Source: DAOTYH01 sp034435015 (lineage in GTDB: Bacteria > Chloroflexota > Anaerolineae > Aggregatilineales > UBA3940). Taken from it: a stretch of DNA of 64,000 nucleotides. Under the pieces are notes generated by a model, which was not told the DNA's origin, made no database searches, and was given only the letters and a program-made list of their open reading frames with translations. Below, in pieces: positions 7,542 through 15,676 of this stretch. The stretch is taken from positions 1 to 64,000 of the forward strand of contig DAOTYH010000062.1 in the NCBI GenBank assembly GCA_034435015.1, read 5' to 3'. The translations under genes and the position numbers were made by a program. The stretch's first letter is position 1. Each line of letters starts with the position of its first letter.

Positions 7542-9209
7542 TCAACCCACCGGCCAGCGGAAGTATGGCCCCTGCGCAGGCCAATCCCAGAAAGGCTGGC
7601 TGGCAGAGTCCAGCGCGTACAGCGAGAGTGAAAAGCCAGCCATCTCCTGTGTGGTGAAGAAGGAGCCTACCACACTGCCGGCGACCTCCAGCCCATGTGC
7701 CCGCAAGGCATGATGGACACGCCTGTTGAGGATATGCAATTCCATCAGCGAAGTGCCGCCTGCACCATTCAGGAAGCTGAGTACACGTTTTTCCAACAGC
7801 GGGTTGAGGTCTTCCAGCAGTCGCTGAATAAGCATGTCAATCAGGGCGTCGGCATGCAGATGCGCCCCGCGATAGACCCCTGCCTCTCCATGCACGCCTG
7901 CCCCTACCTCAATCTGGCCGGGCGGCATCTCAAACATGGGTTGTCCAGAGACAGGATGGGTAGGCGGTCGTGCCGCCACCATCAGGGTAGCAGTACGTTC
8001 ATTAGCGGCCCGCATCAGGGCGGCAACATCAGCCAGCGGAAGCCCCTGCTCAGCGGCGGCGCCTCCGATCTTGAGGCTGAAGAGTAATCCGCCCAACCCG
8101 CGCCGCTCCTCCAGACGGGAGCGGGGCGCGGTAGCAATATCGTCCCCTAGTAATACACCTTCGACTACAATACCTTCCTGGCTAGCCCTTCGAAGGGCCA
8201 GCCGGGCGTTAAGCACGTCCCCAGTATGGTTGGAGATCAACAGCACAACGCCCGCGCCGCGATCCGCTCGACGGATCGCCTCCGCAATGCGAACACCAGG
8301 GGCACAGGTGAAGATCGGGCCGTAAACATCGGCATCAAGCAGGCCCGGCCCAACAAACCCTCCCATCGAGGGGGTGTGACCGCCGCCGTGTCCGATGGCC
8401 AGCGCAGCCTTTCCGGCGGCCTTGGGCTGTGCCCTCACCAGGATGTCAGGAGGGACATAATGGAGCAGGGCCGGATAAGTAAGAGCCATGCCCTCTAATT
8501 CTTCAGCGATCAGGTTGGCAGGCTGGTTGATGAACTTACCGGGCGGCGGAAGTTGTTCTGCCTGTCCGGAAGGGAGGGAAGGGATCGCTGTGCCGACCGC
8601 TAGATCATGCAAGGTTTCAACAAGGATGGCCAGCGAAGTCGCACCTGCATCCTGATAGCCCGCTGAGCGCTCGCCAAGGAAGCGGGCGCGGCCATGCATG
8701 GCCGCCATCCCGCGTGTCAACTCAGCGCCTTGACGCGCCGCGATAGCCGCTACTGCCAGCGCACTGGCTGGCGGCTCCAGAGAGTGCTCTGCCAGAGCCT
8801 GCGCCGCCGGCGCCAAGGCGTCAACAAGCGTCTTCTGGCCGGGCTGGGCACCACCTATCTGTTGGACAGCCTCCAAGCCGCCCGCAAAAAAGGCGGCCAG
8901 ATCAGCGCTGTTGAGTTGTTGTTTGCCGCGCAGTAGCACGCCGCCTTCTGCAAAGAAGGCCGCCAGCAGGGGGCCAATAGCCCCGCCTGCCGCAACAGCC
9001 AGCGCTTCTGAGGCTGTATCAAGGAGGGCGCCTATATCAGCACAACCCGCCTGCACGGCCAGCTCGGCGGCCGCAAAGGCACGGCTGACTGTGTAGCCGT
9101 GATCGCCGTCCCCCACTTCCGCGTCAAGCGCATTGAGGGCGTCACGTTCTTGCTCGAAGCGTGCACGCAATAGCGAGAAGAAGCCCCTCAGTGCATCCAG
9201 ATCAAGCAC
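7542..9209 (-). CDS. Dihydroxyacetone-kinase family enzyme with reversed order DhaL-DhaK
   Basis: 555 residues. Residues 1-205 are the DhaL (ADP/ATP-binding) domain with the Mg-binding aspartates D29, D34 and D36 in the GDGDHG block. Residues 224-555 are DhaK, with H278 (GGGHTP), D331 (NHTGD) and H440 (GAGVHGEAG), the His that covalently binds the ketone substrate. All catalytic positions are kept, so it should be an active ATP-dependent ketose/triose/tetrulose kinase, like DAK and the erythrulose kinases. Known single-chain enzymes are DhaK first, DhaL second; here the order is inverted. Start is GTG at 9209 with GGGAGG 6 nt upstream, overlapping the epimerase stop by 8 nt (coupled translation). 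Confidence 0.9.
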   Translation of the reverse strand: MLDLDALRGFFSLLRARFEQERDALNALDAEVGDGDHGYTVSRAFAAAELAVQAGCADIGALLDTASEALAVAAGGAIGPLLAAFFAEGGVLLRGKQQLNSADLAAFFAGGLEAVQQIGGAQPGQKTLVDALAPAAQALAEHSLEPPASALAVAAIAARQGAELTRGMAAMHGRARFLGERSAGYQDAGATSLAILVETLHDLAVGTAIPSLPSGQAEQLPPPGKFINQPANLIAEELEGMALTYPALLHYVPPDILVRAQPKAAGKAALAIGHGGGHTPSMGGFVGPGLLDADVYGPIFTCAPGVRIAEAIRRADRGAGVVLLISNHTGDVLNARLALRRASQEGIVVEGVLLGDDIATAPRSRLEERRGLGGLLFSLKIGGAAAEQGLPLADVAALMRAANERTATLMVAARPPTHPVSGQPMFEMPPGQIEVGAGVHGEAGVYRGAHLHADALIDMLIQRLLEDLNPLLEKRVLSFLNGAGGTSLMELHILNRRVHHALRAHGLEVAGSVVGSFFTTQEMAGFSLSLYALDSASQPFWDWPAQGPYFRWPVG

Positions 9210-10053
9210 CGGCTACCTCCCGCCGGACAAAATCCGCACCGGCACGCGCCCCTGCATCCAGATCATCCCCAAGAGGACGCCAAATCGAGAGGGCCGGGCC
9301 GACCTCTTCGCCCGGCTGTACAAATGACTCAATGGTCAGCCAGCCACGGTAGCCCGCCGCATCGAGCGCCTCACGCACACTGGCCCATGGAATATGTCCC
9401 TGCCCCGGCATCTTGCGGTTGTTCTCCGAGCAATGGAAGTGGCCAATCTGATCACCCGCCAGCCGGATCGCTTTGCTGATGTCATCTTCTTCAATGTTCA
9501 AATGGAAAGTGTCGAGGTGTAATTTAATGGCGGGACTGTTCACTTCGGCCAACAGGGCTAGACCCTGTTCAACCGTGTTGATCAAATACCCTTCGAAGCG
9601 GTTGAGCACCTCAAGGCAAAGCGTCACGCCCAGACTGGCGGCGATCTGTCCAACCTCACGCAATGCCTTGATGCAACGTTTGCGGGCCTCAGCCTGCTCT
9701 GCGTAGGGCGGAAAGACACCCCAAGCGGCGTACGTCACCCCGCCCAGCACGGGACTGCCGAGAGCCGCACATCCTTCCAGACAGGCCCGCAAATGGGCTG
9801 TACCTGCTGTGCGTATGCCGCTGTCGGGGCTGGTAATGTCGGTCGCGGGGCCAAGGCCAGTGCCGCAGGTGGCGTGCATTCCCTGTTCGTCCAATGCGGC
9901 CCGCAGACGCGGAAAATCCATTGTTGCCGGCGACAGCAAAGGAAACTCTGCCCCGTCAAAGCCGGCCTGCCGTGCCCGTGCGATCAACGGCACTAGATCG
10001 TCTGACCATTGCCGTTGCCAATAAGAAAGATGTATCCCAATTGGGCGGGGCAT
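9202..10053 (-). CDS. Sugar (phosphate) isomerase/epimerase, DTE-like TIM barrel
   Basis: 283 residues of the AP-endonuclease-2-like TIM-barrel family. The metal-binding set of D-tagatose/D-psicose 3-epimerases is intact: E148 (LCLEVLNRF), D181 (HLDTFH), H207 (GHFHCSENNR) and E242 (IESF), plus the conserved R213. It should interconvert ketoses or their phosphates; erythrulose-phosphate and 3-keto-sugar isomerases belong to the same family. The ATG at 10053 has AAAGG 8-9 nt upstream; a GTG 9 nt earlier lacks one. The stop overlaps the DhaL-DhaK start. Confidence 0.85.
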   Translation of the reverse strand: MPRPIGIHLSYWQRQWSDDLVPLIARARQAGFDGAEFPLLSPATMDFPRLRAALDEQGMHATCGTGLGPATDITSPDSGIRTAGTAHLRACLEGCAALGSPVLGGVTYAAWGVFPPYAEQAEARKRCIKALREVGQIAASLGVTLCLEVLNRFEGYLINTVEQGLALLAEVNSPAIKLHLDTFHLNIEEDDISKAIRLAGDQIGHFHCSENNRKMPGQGHIPWASVREALDAAGYRGWLTIESFVQPGEEVGPALSIWRPLGDDLDAGARAGADFVRREVAGA

Positions 10054-10125
10054 CGTCAGCACCTTTCAGGGAGGCCCTTCCTCCCCCACTGGCGCGAGGA
10101 AGGGCCTCAGGCTATTGTGGACGAG

Positions 10126-11412
10126 CTAGAAGCCGAGCAGTTTGGCAATCCCTCCTACCACAATGGCGATCAACGAGAAGTCGTTGCCGCCAAAGAGCTG
10201 GATGAAATTGCCCGCCGAGTTGGAGATGAGGGGGAGTGAGAACGCCTGCAGTACGATCAACAACACACCGCCAACAGCCGCCGCAATGATCGCTCCACGC
10301 CGCCCCCCTGTGGCGTTCGCTACCACTGCCGCCGGGCCAACATCAAAGAAGGCCGCAACAACCAGCGGGAACAGCACATAGCTGTAGCCTGCCAAGTTGA
10401 AGATCACGAGCGTGATCAGCGAGGTGATCATTGCGATTGGGAAGCCGATAGCCAGCGCGTTCTGGCCGTAAGGGAAGACCATCGGGCAGTCCAGAGCAGG
10501 CACAGCCTCTGGCACGATAGCCTTGGCAATGCCATGGAAGGCCGGGATGATCTCAGCCAGCATCATGCGGACACCGGTCAGCAAGACGACCAGTGCGGCA
10601 CCAAAGCTGATACCCTTGAAGAGCGTCCAGAACACCCAGATCCACACCTGCCCGCCGGTATAGGTGTCAGCCGCCCACTGCGGGCCGGCCAGCAGACCGA
10701 AGATCAAGTAGAGCAGGAACATGATCAGCGAGGTTGTGATCACCATTTCCTTGAGGAAACCAAGCCCCTTGGGAACCTCAATATCCTCAGTAGACTTGTT
10801 GGGGTTGCCAAGCAGTTTGCCCAGCAGAGCACCGATCAACACATGGATGGTGGTGGTGTGGCCAATGCTGAACTGCCTGTCGCCCGTCAGCTTGAAGATG
10901 AAGGGGGCGATTATGGCCGGCAGGACGGTAGAGATGATGCCGAGGACGATACTGCCGACAATAACCAAAGGTACACCGGTGATGCGGCCGCCGTCCGCCA
11001 GCGCCGCCGCCACCATGAACGCATTCCAGAACAGGATATGCCCTGTTAGGAAGACGTACTTGAGCGGCGTTACGCGGGCGAGGATCACATTCACCAAGAA
11101 GCCAAAGACCATGATCAGCACGACTTCAATGCCCCGCTCAGCTAGGAAGGCAGTGAAGTCGGCCACAGCGGCTGTTCCCCCGCCACTGCCTTGATAGACC
11201 TGTGCAAAATGCTCTGAGATCGGCGTGATAGCCGCAACCAGCAGGTCTACTGCGGCAAAAAGGATGAGCACACCTGCCATCGTCTTGATCGTGCCGCTGA
11301 TGACCTCATTGACCGGCTTGCGCTGGAACAGCAAGCCTAGCAGGGCTACAATGCCCAGCATAAAGGTCGGCAGGATGCGCGGGACAAGGGTGAAGATAAT
11401 ATTGATGTCCAT
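10126..11412 (-). CDS. PTS EIIC permease, ascorbate (UlaA/SgaT) type
   Basis: 428 residues with about 10-11 membrane spans. It follows UlaA along its length: an N-terminal GTIKTMAG block, LTGHILF, FSIGH (in the substrate region), and the GVRMMLAE ... PEAVPALDCP block. This makes it an EIIC of the ascorbate family (PF03611) rather than the galactitol type. Such permeases move and phosphorylate their sugar using EIIB-P. No ascorbate-6-phosphate lactonase (UlaG) is nearby, so ascorbate itself is not implied. AAGGAGG precedes the ATG. A GH42 gene lies between it and the IIB gene. Confidence 0.9.
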   Translation of the reverse strand: MDINIIFTLVPRILPTFMLGIVALLGLLFQRKPVNEVISGTIKTMAGVLILFAAVDLLVAAITPISEHFAQVYQGSGGGTAAVADFTAFLAERGIEVVLIMVFGFLVNVILARVTPLKYVFLTGHILFWNAFMVAAALADGGRITGVPLVIVGSIVLGIISTVLPAIIAPFIFKLTGDRQFSIGHTTTIHVLIGALLGKLLGNPNKSTEDIEVPKGLGFLKEMVITTSLIMFLLYLIFGLLAGPQWAADTYTGGQVWIWVFWTLFKGISFGAALVVLLTGVRMMLAEIIPAFHGIAKAIVPEAVPALDCPMVFPYGQNALAIGFPIAMITSLITLVIFNLAGYSYVLFPLVVAAFFDVGPAAVVANATGGRRGAIIAAAVGGVLLIVLQAFSLPLISNSAGNFIQLFGGNDFSLIAIVVGGIAKLLGF

Positions 11413-11454
11413 AGCATTCCTCCTTTAGGGTTAGTACAGCAACTACGATGAGAA

Positions 11455-13629
11455 CTACTCACCCGCCTGCCAGAAAATGTCAACGACGAGGCTTGCCTCA
11501 CTGCGGGGGGCACAGCGGACAAGCAGGTTATCCCCCTCCAGAGACCAGTCTGCAGGCCCGCTCTGGCTGGGGAACATCTCTACCCGTTCTGGCATGCGGC
11601 CATTCCGTTGGATACACAGCACACAGCTTGTATCCTCTCTCAAATAGTTTGCAATCAGCAGAGTACTGCGGCCCGACCCTTCCAATAAATGGTGGTCGAG
11701 GGTACGCTCTCCCTGTTGCTGATAGCTGATGCAAACACGGGGCCGGATCGCAAGGCGCTCCAGCACAACGGCCAGCAGGCTTTTGAGCCAGGCCCCCTCC
11801 GGTTTCAGATAACCGGCGTCGGCTCTGGTGGCAATATACAGGCCTGCGCCTTTGCCGCGCTGAGCCAATGTGATAGCAGGCCACCCATCCGTAAAGCGGG
11901 CCAGCACCTCCGTATTTGGCTCAGGCTGGATTAGATCACGATGGAATGCGCCCTGCACTGCCTGCCCCTCCAGATCAAGGATCGGCGTGCCAAGTGCGTC
12001 AGGTTCGATCTGGGCCAGCCCGAAAGCTTCACGCAAGCCGGGGATCGGCAGATGATGATGATACCAGCCTGCTTCGGTCAGGGCGGCACAACGCGCAAAG
12101 GCAATCAGCAGACCCCCGCTCTCTACATAAGCCAGCAGTGCCGCCGCCTCCTCAAGGTTGAGGAGAGAAACCAGCGGCAGTACGATAACCCGGTAGAACT
12201 TGATCTCTGGAAGTTTCAGGTGGGGTGGAGTAATGAAGTCCACGCTGAAGCCCTGCTCCCAAAGGGCGCGGTAAGCACCACGCTGGGCGGCAAACAATAT
12301 CTCTTCCTGACCGATACTGCTGAAGAAGATCGCATTAGGCTTCGATTCAAGCAGAGCAACCTCGCCTTGCGGCACATGTGCCGTGAGCAGATGCTCTTTG
12401 TTATGCTGGATATAGCGGCCCAACCCAGTTGCCGCTTCGAGGCGCGGCGTAGGTTGCCCGTCTAGATCAACCAGTGCGCCCCAGTGCAACGGCTGATAAT
12501 CCCACTCACGCCATGGCATGTAGAGCAGCATCTTGGCATCATGTCCCAGCGCCTCAAAGCCGTTGCGCCAGATGTCTGTTGGGCTGGTGTTGTATTCCGG
12601 CCCCAGTACCCAGCCGCCAATGGGGCCTGACTCAACTTCATGCAACCAGAAATCGCGTCCACCCCAACGGCTGACACTCCGCCCATGATCGAGGAAGATC
12701 GAGGTGTGTTCAGGGCGGGACACTATCTTGGCTCCACTGCCGGGGTAGAGATCATAGCCAATGTGATCTACCTGCTTAGCGATCTGCCACTGATCTAGGC
12801 CGGTAAGAGCGCCAAAACGGTCATATCCTTTGAAGTTAAAGGTGTTGATCGAGGTTGGATGATCAGGATCATACTGGCGGATCAGATCATGCTGGCGGCG
12901 TGCAAACTCTGCAAAAGCCTCCTGCCAGAAGAGCCGCCAGTCCAGCCAGCGCGTCACGCCTGACCACGTGTCCGGTGTTGCTTCAGGAGGATCAACCTCC
13001 TCCCAATCATTATACCAGAAGGCTGTTGTACTCCACATCCAAGCGGCATTAAGCGCCTCAAGCGTGTGATATTTGGCCTGTACCCACTCACGAAAGCGTG
13101 CCTTGCTGTGATCGCAGTAACAGTAGATGTCAAGGCGGCCCTTCTCCCGCGTGGGGTTAAAGGGAAAGCCGATCTCGTTGCTGATCTGCCAGCCAAAGTG
13201 ATTCTCATGTCTAACAGCAAATTGAGCCAGAGCCGCCAGATAGCGGTCACTAGCCTCTAGGAAGCCCGGATGATGGATGCAGGCCCAATGATAGGAGGCT
13301 GCCAGCGGATAACGCTCCCCCCGGCTGGACAGGATCACCGCATCAGGATACTTACGCGCCAGCCAGAGCGGCGGGCAGGAGGCGCCGGTGCTCAGCAACA
13401 CATCCAGACCGAAGGCCCCGGCACGGCGGTAAAAGGAGTCGAGGACCTCCAAGCGAATGCGGCCCTCCTGCGGTTCGAGGCGATCCCACGAACCATGTAC
13501 ATCCCCAATGCGGATCAGGTTCATGCCTGCCGCCTGCATCTGCCGCAGGTCTTCCTCCCACTCCGACTCCGGGAAGATCAAAGGGGAGTAAGATGCACCG
13601 TAGCGCATCACCGCCCGTGAGCCTGACAT
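11455..13629 (-). CDS. Glycoside hydrolase family 42-like beta-galactosidase, cytoplasmic
   Basis: 724 residues without a signal peptide. The GH42 layout is visible: a TIM barrel (about 1-395) with acid/base E152 in QISNE, the nucleophile in the HEVESGP block (E331 or E333), then a trimerisation domain (about 405-620) and a C-terminal beta domain. The family cleaves terminal beta-D-galactosides and some alpha-L-arabinosides. Its place inside a PTS operon suggests it hydrolyses the imported glycoside in the cytoplasm. No ribosome site is obvious for the ATG at 13629, 5 nt after the IIB stop, so translational coupling is likely. Confidence 0.85.
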   Translation of the reverse strand: MSGSRAVMRYGASYSPLIFPESEWEEDLRQMQAAGMNLIRIGDVHGSWDRLEPQEGRIRLEVLDSFYRRAGAFGLDVLLSTGASCPPLWLARKYPDAVILSSRGERYPLAASYHWACIHHPGFLEASDRYLAALAQFAVRHENHFGWQISNEIGFPFNPTREKGRLDIYCYCDHSKARFREWVQAKYHTLEALNAAWMWSTTAFWYNDWEEVDPPEATPDTWSGVTRWLDWRLFWQEAFAEFARRQHDLIRQYDPDHPTSINTFNFKGYDRFGALTGLDQWQIAKQVDHIGYDLYPGSGAKIVSRPEHTSIFLDHGRSVSRWGGRDFWLHEVESGPIGGWVLGPEYNTSPTDIWRNGFEALGHDAKMLLYMPWREWDYQPLHWGALVDLDGQPTPRLEAATGLGRYIQHNKEHLLTAHVPQGEVALLESKPNAIFFSSIGQEEILFAAQRGAYRALWEQGFSVDFITPPHLKLPEIKFYRVIVLPLVSLLNLEEAAALLAYVESGGLLIAFARCAALTEAGWYHHHLPIPGLREAFGLAQIEPDALGTPILDLEGQAVQGAFHRDLIQPEPNTEVLARFTDGWPAITLAQRGKGAGLYIATRADAGYLKPEGAWLKSLLAVVLERLAIRPRVCISYQQQGERTLDHHLLEGSGRSTLLIANYLREDTSCVLCIQRNGRMPERVEMFPSQSGPADWSLEGDNLLVRCAPRSEASLVVDIFWQAGE

Positions 13630-13634
13630 AGAGA

Positions 13635-13922
13635 CTACTTCTTGCCTTCTAGCAGAGGACGAATGGCCGGCAGGACCTTCTCCACCACCTCGGTTTTACT
13701 GAGGAAGTTGTTGACGACCACCACCGGCTGAGGGATGTCCTTAAACGCTGTAGAGAGGTCTTTTGAGGTGACTACAACATCGAAGCGCTCACCTTTAGCG
13801 GTAGTCATATCTGTGCAGAAGGTCTCAGCCTTAAGTCCGCTCTCCTTGAGGACTTCATCTATTTTGAGCTTCAAGATCATGCTTGACCCAAGGCCAAAGC
13901 CACATACAACCATGATGCGCAT
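13635..13922 (-). CDS. PTS EIIB, ascorbate (UlaB) type
   Basis: 95 residues with the IIB phospho-acceptor C7 in VVCGFGLGSSM, closely following UlaB. It passes phosphate from EIIA to the sugar on EIIC. The start at 13922 is set by AGGAGG 6 nt upstream; a longer frame to 13949 has no ribosome site. Confidence 0.9.
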   Translation of the reverse strand: MRIMVVCGFGLGSSMILKLKIDEVLKESGLKAETFCTDMTTAKGERFDVVVTSKDLSTAFKDIPQPVVVVNNFLSKTEVVEKVLPAIRPLLEGKK

Positions 13923-14038
13923 CTGTATCCTCCTGATGGGATAGGCCAATAGCGCGGGAGGGGTCGAGAAGAAAGCCCTTTATTTTAAGGTGTACTGCCC
14001 CAACACAGCCAGGGGCTTGATGCTAGGGACAGGATGCC

Positions 14039-14497
14039 TCAGGAGTTAGCAATGTCAAACTGCTGGATGATGTCTACAACTTCTTTAACACTCTTAGCGG
14101 CACTCAGTTTCTGACGGGTAGTTTCTTCTCCAAGAAAGCCCGCCAGTTGAGTCAACATGCTAATATGGCTGGTCTTGTCTGGGTTACCGAAGGCAATCAC
14201 CAGCGAGACAGGATCATTCTCTTGAGAGCCAAACTCGACTGGCTTCGCCAGCGTAACCAGTGATACACCCACGGCCAGCACACCATCCTCTGGACGCGCA
14301 TGAGGCAATGCAAGACCAGGTGCCAGTACCATATAAGGCCCGACGCGGTAAACAGCATCTATCATAGCCTGAACATACCGAGGCTCACACTTGCCAGCCT
14401 TGACAAGCGGCTCTCCCGCCGCACGGATAGCCTCTTCCCAGTTCTTGGCGGGAACTTTTAGCCGGATCATATCCGGTGTCAGGGTTTCACTGAGCAT
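14039..14497 (-). CDS. PTS EIIA, ascorbate/mannitol (UlaC) type
   Basis: 152 residues of the EIIA type-2 fold. The phospho-acceptor H66 lies in LAPGLALPHARPED, and the surrounding sequence (EPRY, GPYMVLAPG, SLVTL.KPVEF) matches UlaC well. It accepts phosphate from HPr-P. It begins 9 nt after the regulator stop; the IIB gene follows after 116 nt, which hold no other frame. Confidence 0.9.
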   Translation of the reverse strand: MLSETLTPDMIRLKVPAKNWEEAIRAAGEPLVKAGKCEPRYVQAMIDAVYRVGPYMVLAPGLALPHARPEDGVLAVGVSLVTLAKPVEFGSQENDPVSLVIAFGNPDKTSHISMLTQLAGFLGEETTRQKLSAAKSVKEVVDIIQQFDIANS

Positions 14498-14506
14498 TTT
14501 CTTTCT

Positions 14507-15472
14507 TTAGTCCTCTTTCAGAAGTTTCAGTGCTGTCAGGGAGTCCGTGATCAGAGTATTGAGAAGCCTGCCGCGCATAGCGGCACGCAGTACTTCTACC
14601 TTTTCGGGGCCGCCTGCTACCACCACACTGCGAGGCACATGCCGCAGGTCTTCAAGGCTGATGGCAATGGCCCGCTCGCAGATCGGATGCTGGATATACT
14701 CTCCCTGACTGTCAAAGAATTGGCCTAGCATATCCCCCACTGCGCCACGCGCCCGCAGGTCCTCTAGATCATCATCATTCAAATAGCCGTGCAGGTAAAG
14801 CAGGGCCGACCGATCAACCGGGCCAACGCTCTGCAGGACCATATCAGCCCGACGGGCTAGCTCCAGCGCCGCCGCGATGGGCGGCTCCCGCAGGAGAGCT
14901 TCGCGCATCTCCGGGCTGGAAACAATGGTCGGCGCATACAGGTAAGCCGCTTTGCTCTCGGTCAGCTCGGCTATACGCGAAGTAATGTTGTAATCGGTGA
15001 AGCCGCCAGTACTCCCTACGCCTCCGGCAACCTCAACAAACTGACACCCGATTGTCTGCGGAGGGCCGAATACCTGTGGAATATAGGAAAGAGTGCGCCC
15101 CTGCCCAATCCCGACGATCATATCTGGCCGCAGGTTGCTGGTCAGCCATAGAACGGCGCCCTGAGCCAGTGTGCGGTAAAGCGGCTCTCCCGGCTCAGCC
15201 TCAGTAACGACCAGCGCCTCCCTCAAACCGTATCTACGGCATAGCTCCTGCTCCAAGCCAAAGTGGATCGGCTCCGGCGTGTTAATCCTGATCTCTACAA
15301 TACCCAACTCGCGGGCCTGTTGAAGCAGACGATTCACCTTAACGCGGGAGAGTTCAAGCAGGTCACCGATCTCCTGCTGAGTCAGGCCGTCAATGTAATA
15401 CATCCAGGCCGCCTGAGCCAGCAGGCGGGTCAGCGCTGAATTGGGGGTGGTACGTGCCTGACTACGGATCAT
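14507..15472 (-). CDS. SorC/DeoR-type sugar-responsive transcriptional regulator
   Basis: 321 residues: an N-terminal helix-turn-helix (about 19-53, YYIDGLTQQEIGDLLELSRVKVNRLL) and a C-terminal SorC sugar-binding domain (PF04198, about 60-320) with the G-G-x-G block near residue 140. Family members bind a sugar phosphate and control the adjacent operon. It is the first gene of the 11-gene minus-strand operon, so self-regulation is expected. The ATG at 15472 has only a poor ribosome site. Confidence 0.9.
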   Translation of the reverse strand: MIRSQARTTPNSALTRLLAQAAWMYYIDGLTQQEIGDLLELSRVKVNRLLQQARELGIVEIRINTPEPIHFGLEQELCRRYGLREALVVTEAEPGEPLYRTLAQGAVLWLTSNLRPDMIVGIGQGRTLSYIPQVFGPPQTIGCQFVEVAGGVGSTGGFTDYNITSRIAELTESKAAYLYAPTIVSSPEMREALLREPPIAAALELARRADMVLQSVGPVDRSALLYLHGYLNDDDLEDLRARGAVGDMLGQFFDSQGEYIQHPICERAIAISLEDLRHVPRSVVVAGGPEKVEVLRAAMRGRLLNTLITDSLTALKLLKED

Positions 15473-15473
15473 G

Positions 15474-15500
15474 TGTTCACGAGGTTTTACAATTGTTCAC
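15474..15500. promoter_or_regulatory. Direct TGTTCAC repeats, candidate operator
   Basis: TGTTCAC occurs at 15474-15480 and again at 15494-15500, exactly 20 bp (two helical turns) apart, just upstream of the SorC-type regulator start. A third similar copy (TATTCAC) is at 15531-15537. Regular phasing near a regulator gene suggests binding sites. Confidence 0.4.
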
Positions 15501-15538
15501 ACTGCTCCCATTCTCAGGCAGGATAGCCTGTATTCACA

Positions 15539-15552
15539 GTGACAAATGTCAC
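15539..15552. promoter_or_regulatory. 14-bp palindrome GTGACAAATGTCAC, candidate operator
   Basis: Perfect 6-bp arms GTGACA/TGTCAC around AA, in the intergenic region between the SorC-PTS operon and the divergent M23 gene. It could be bound by the SorC regulator or a CRP/FNR-like factor. The inner ten bases recur upstream of ptsI at 34541-34550. Confidence 0.45.
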
Positions 15553-15572
15553 CTGCAAAGCATGACATTATG

Positions 15573-15589
15573 AACAGGTCTCTCCTGTT
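15573..15589. promoter_or_regulatory. Inverted repeat AACAGG-N5-CCTGTT
   Basis: Perfect 6-bp arms with a 5-bp centre in the same divergent intergenic region, 13 bp before the -35 box of the M23 gene. Possible second operator; function unknown. Confidence 0.35.
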
Positions 15590-15601
15590 TTCTAACCAGA
15601 T

Positions 15602-15630
15602 TTGACACCTACGCCAACTTCTGCCATAAC
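15602..15630 (+). promoter_or_regulatory. Predicted promoter of the M23 gene
   Basis: TTGACA (15602-15607), 17-bp spacer, CATAAC (15625-15630), with a leader of about 40 nt before the ATG at 15677. Confidence 0.5.
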
Positions 15631-15676
15631 TGCACTGTGTCGTGTGGAAGGCCGTGAATTTGAAGGAGACAGGCGA

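Noticed and set aside
10534..11049. 171-codon plus-strand frame inside the IIC gene
   Set aside because: Antisense shadow of a strong membrane-protein gene, with no recognisable domain.
10126..11412. Galactitol PTS permease (GatC)
   Set aside because: Blocks such as GTIKTMAG, LTGHILF and FSIGH follow UlaA, and IIA/IIB also resemble UlaC/UlaB.
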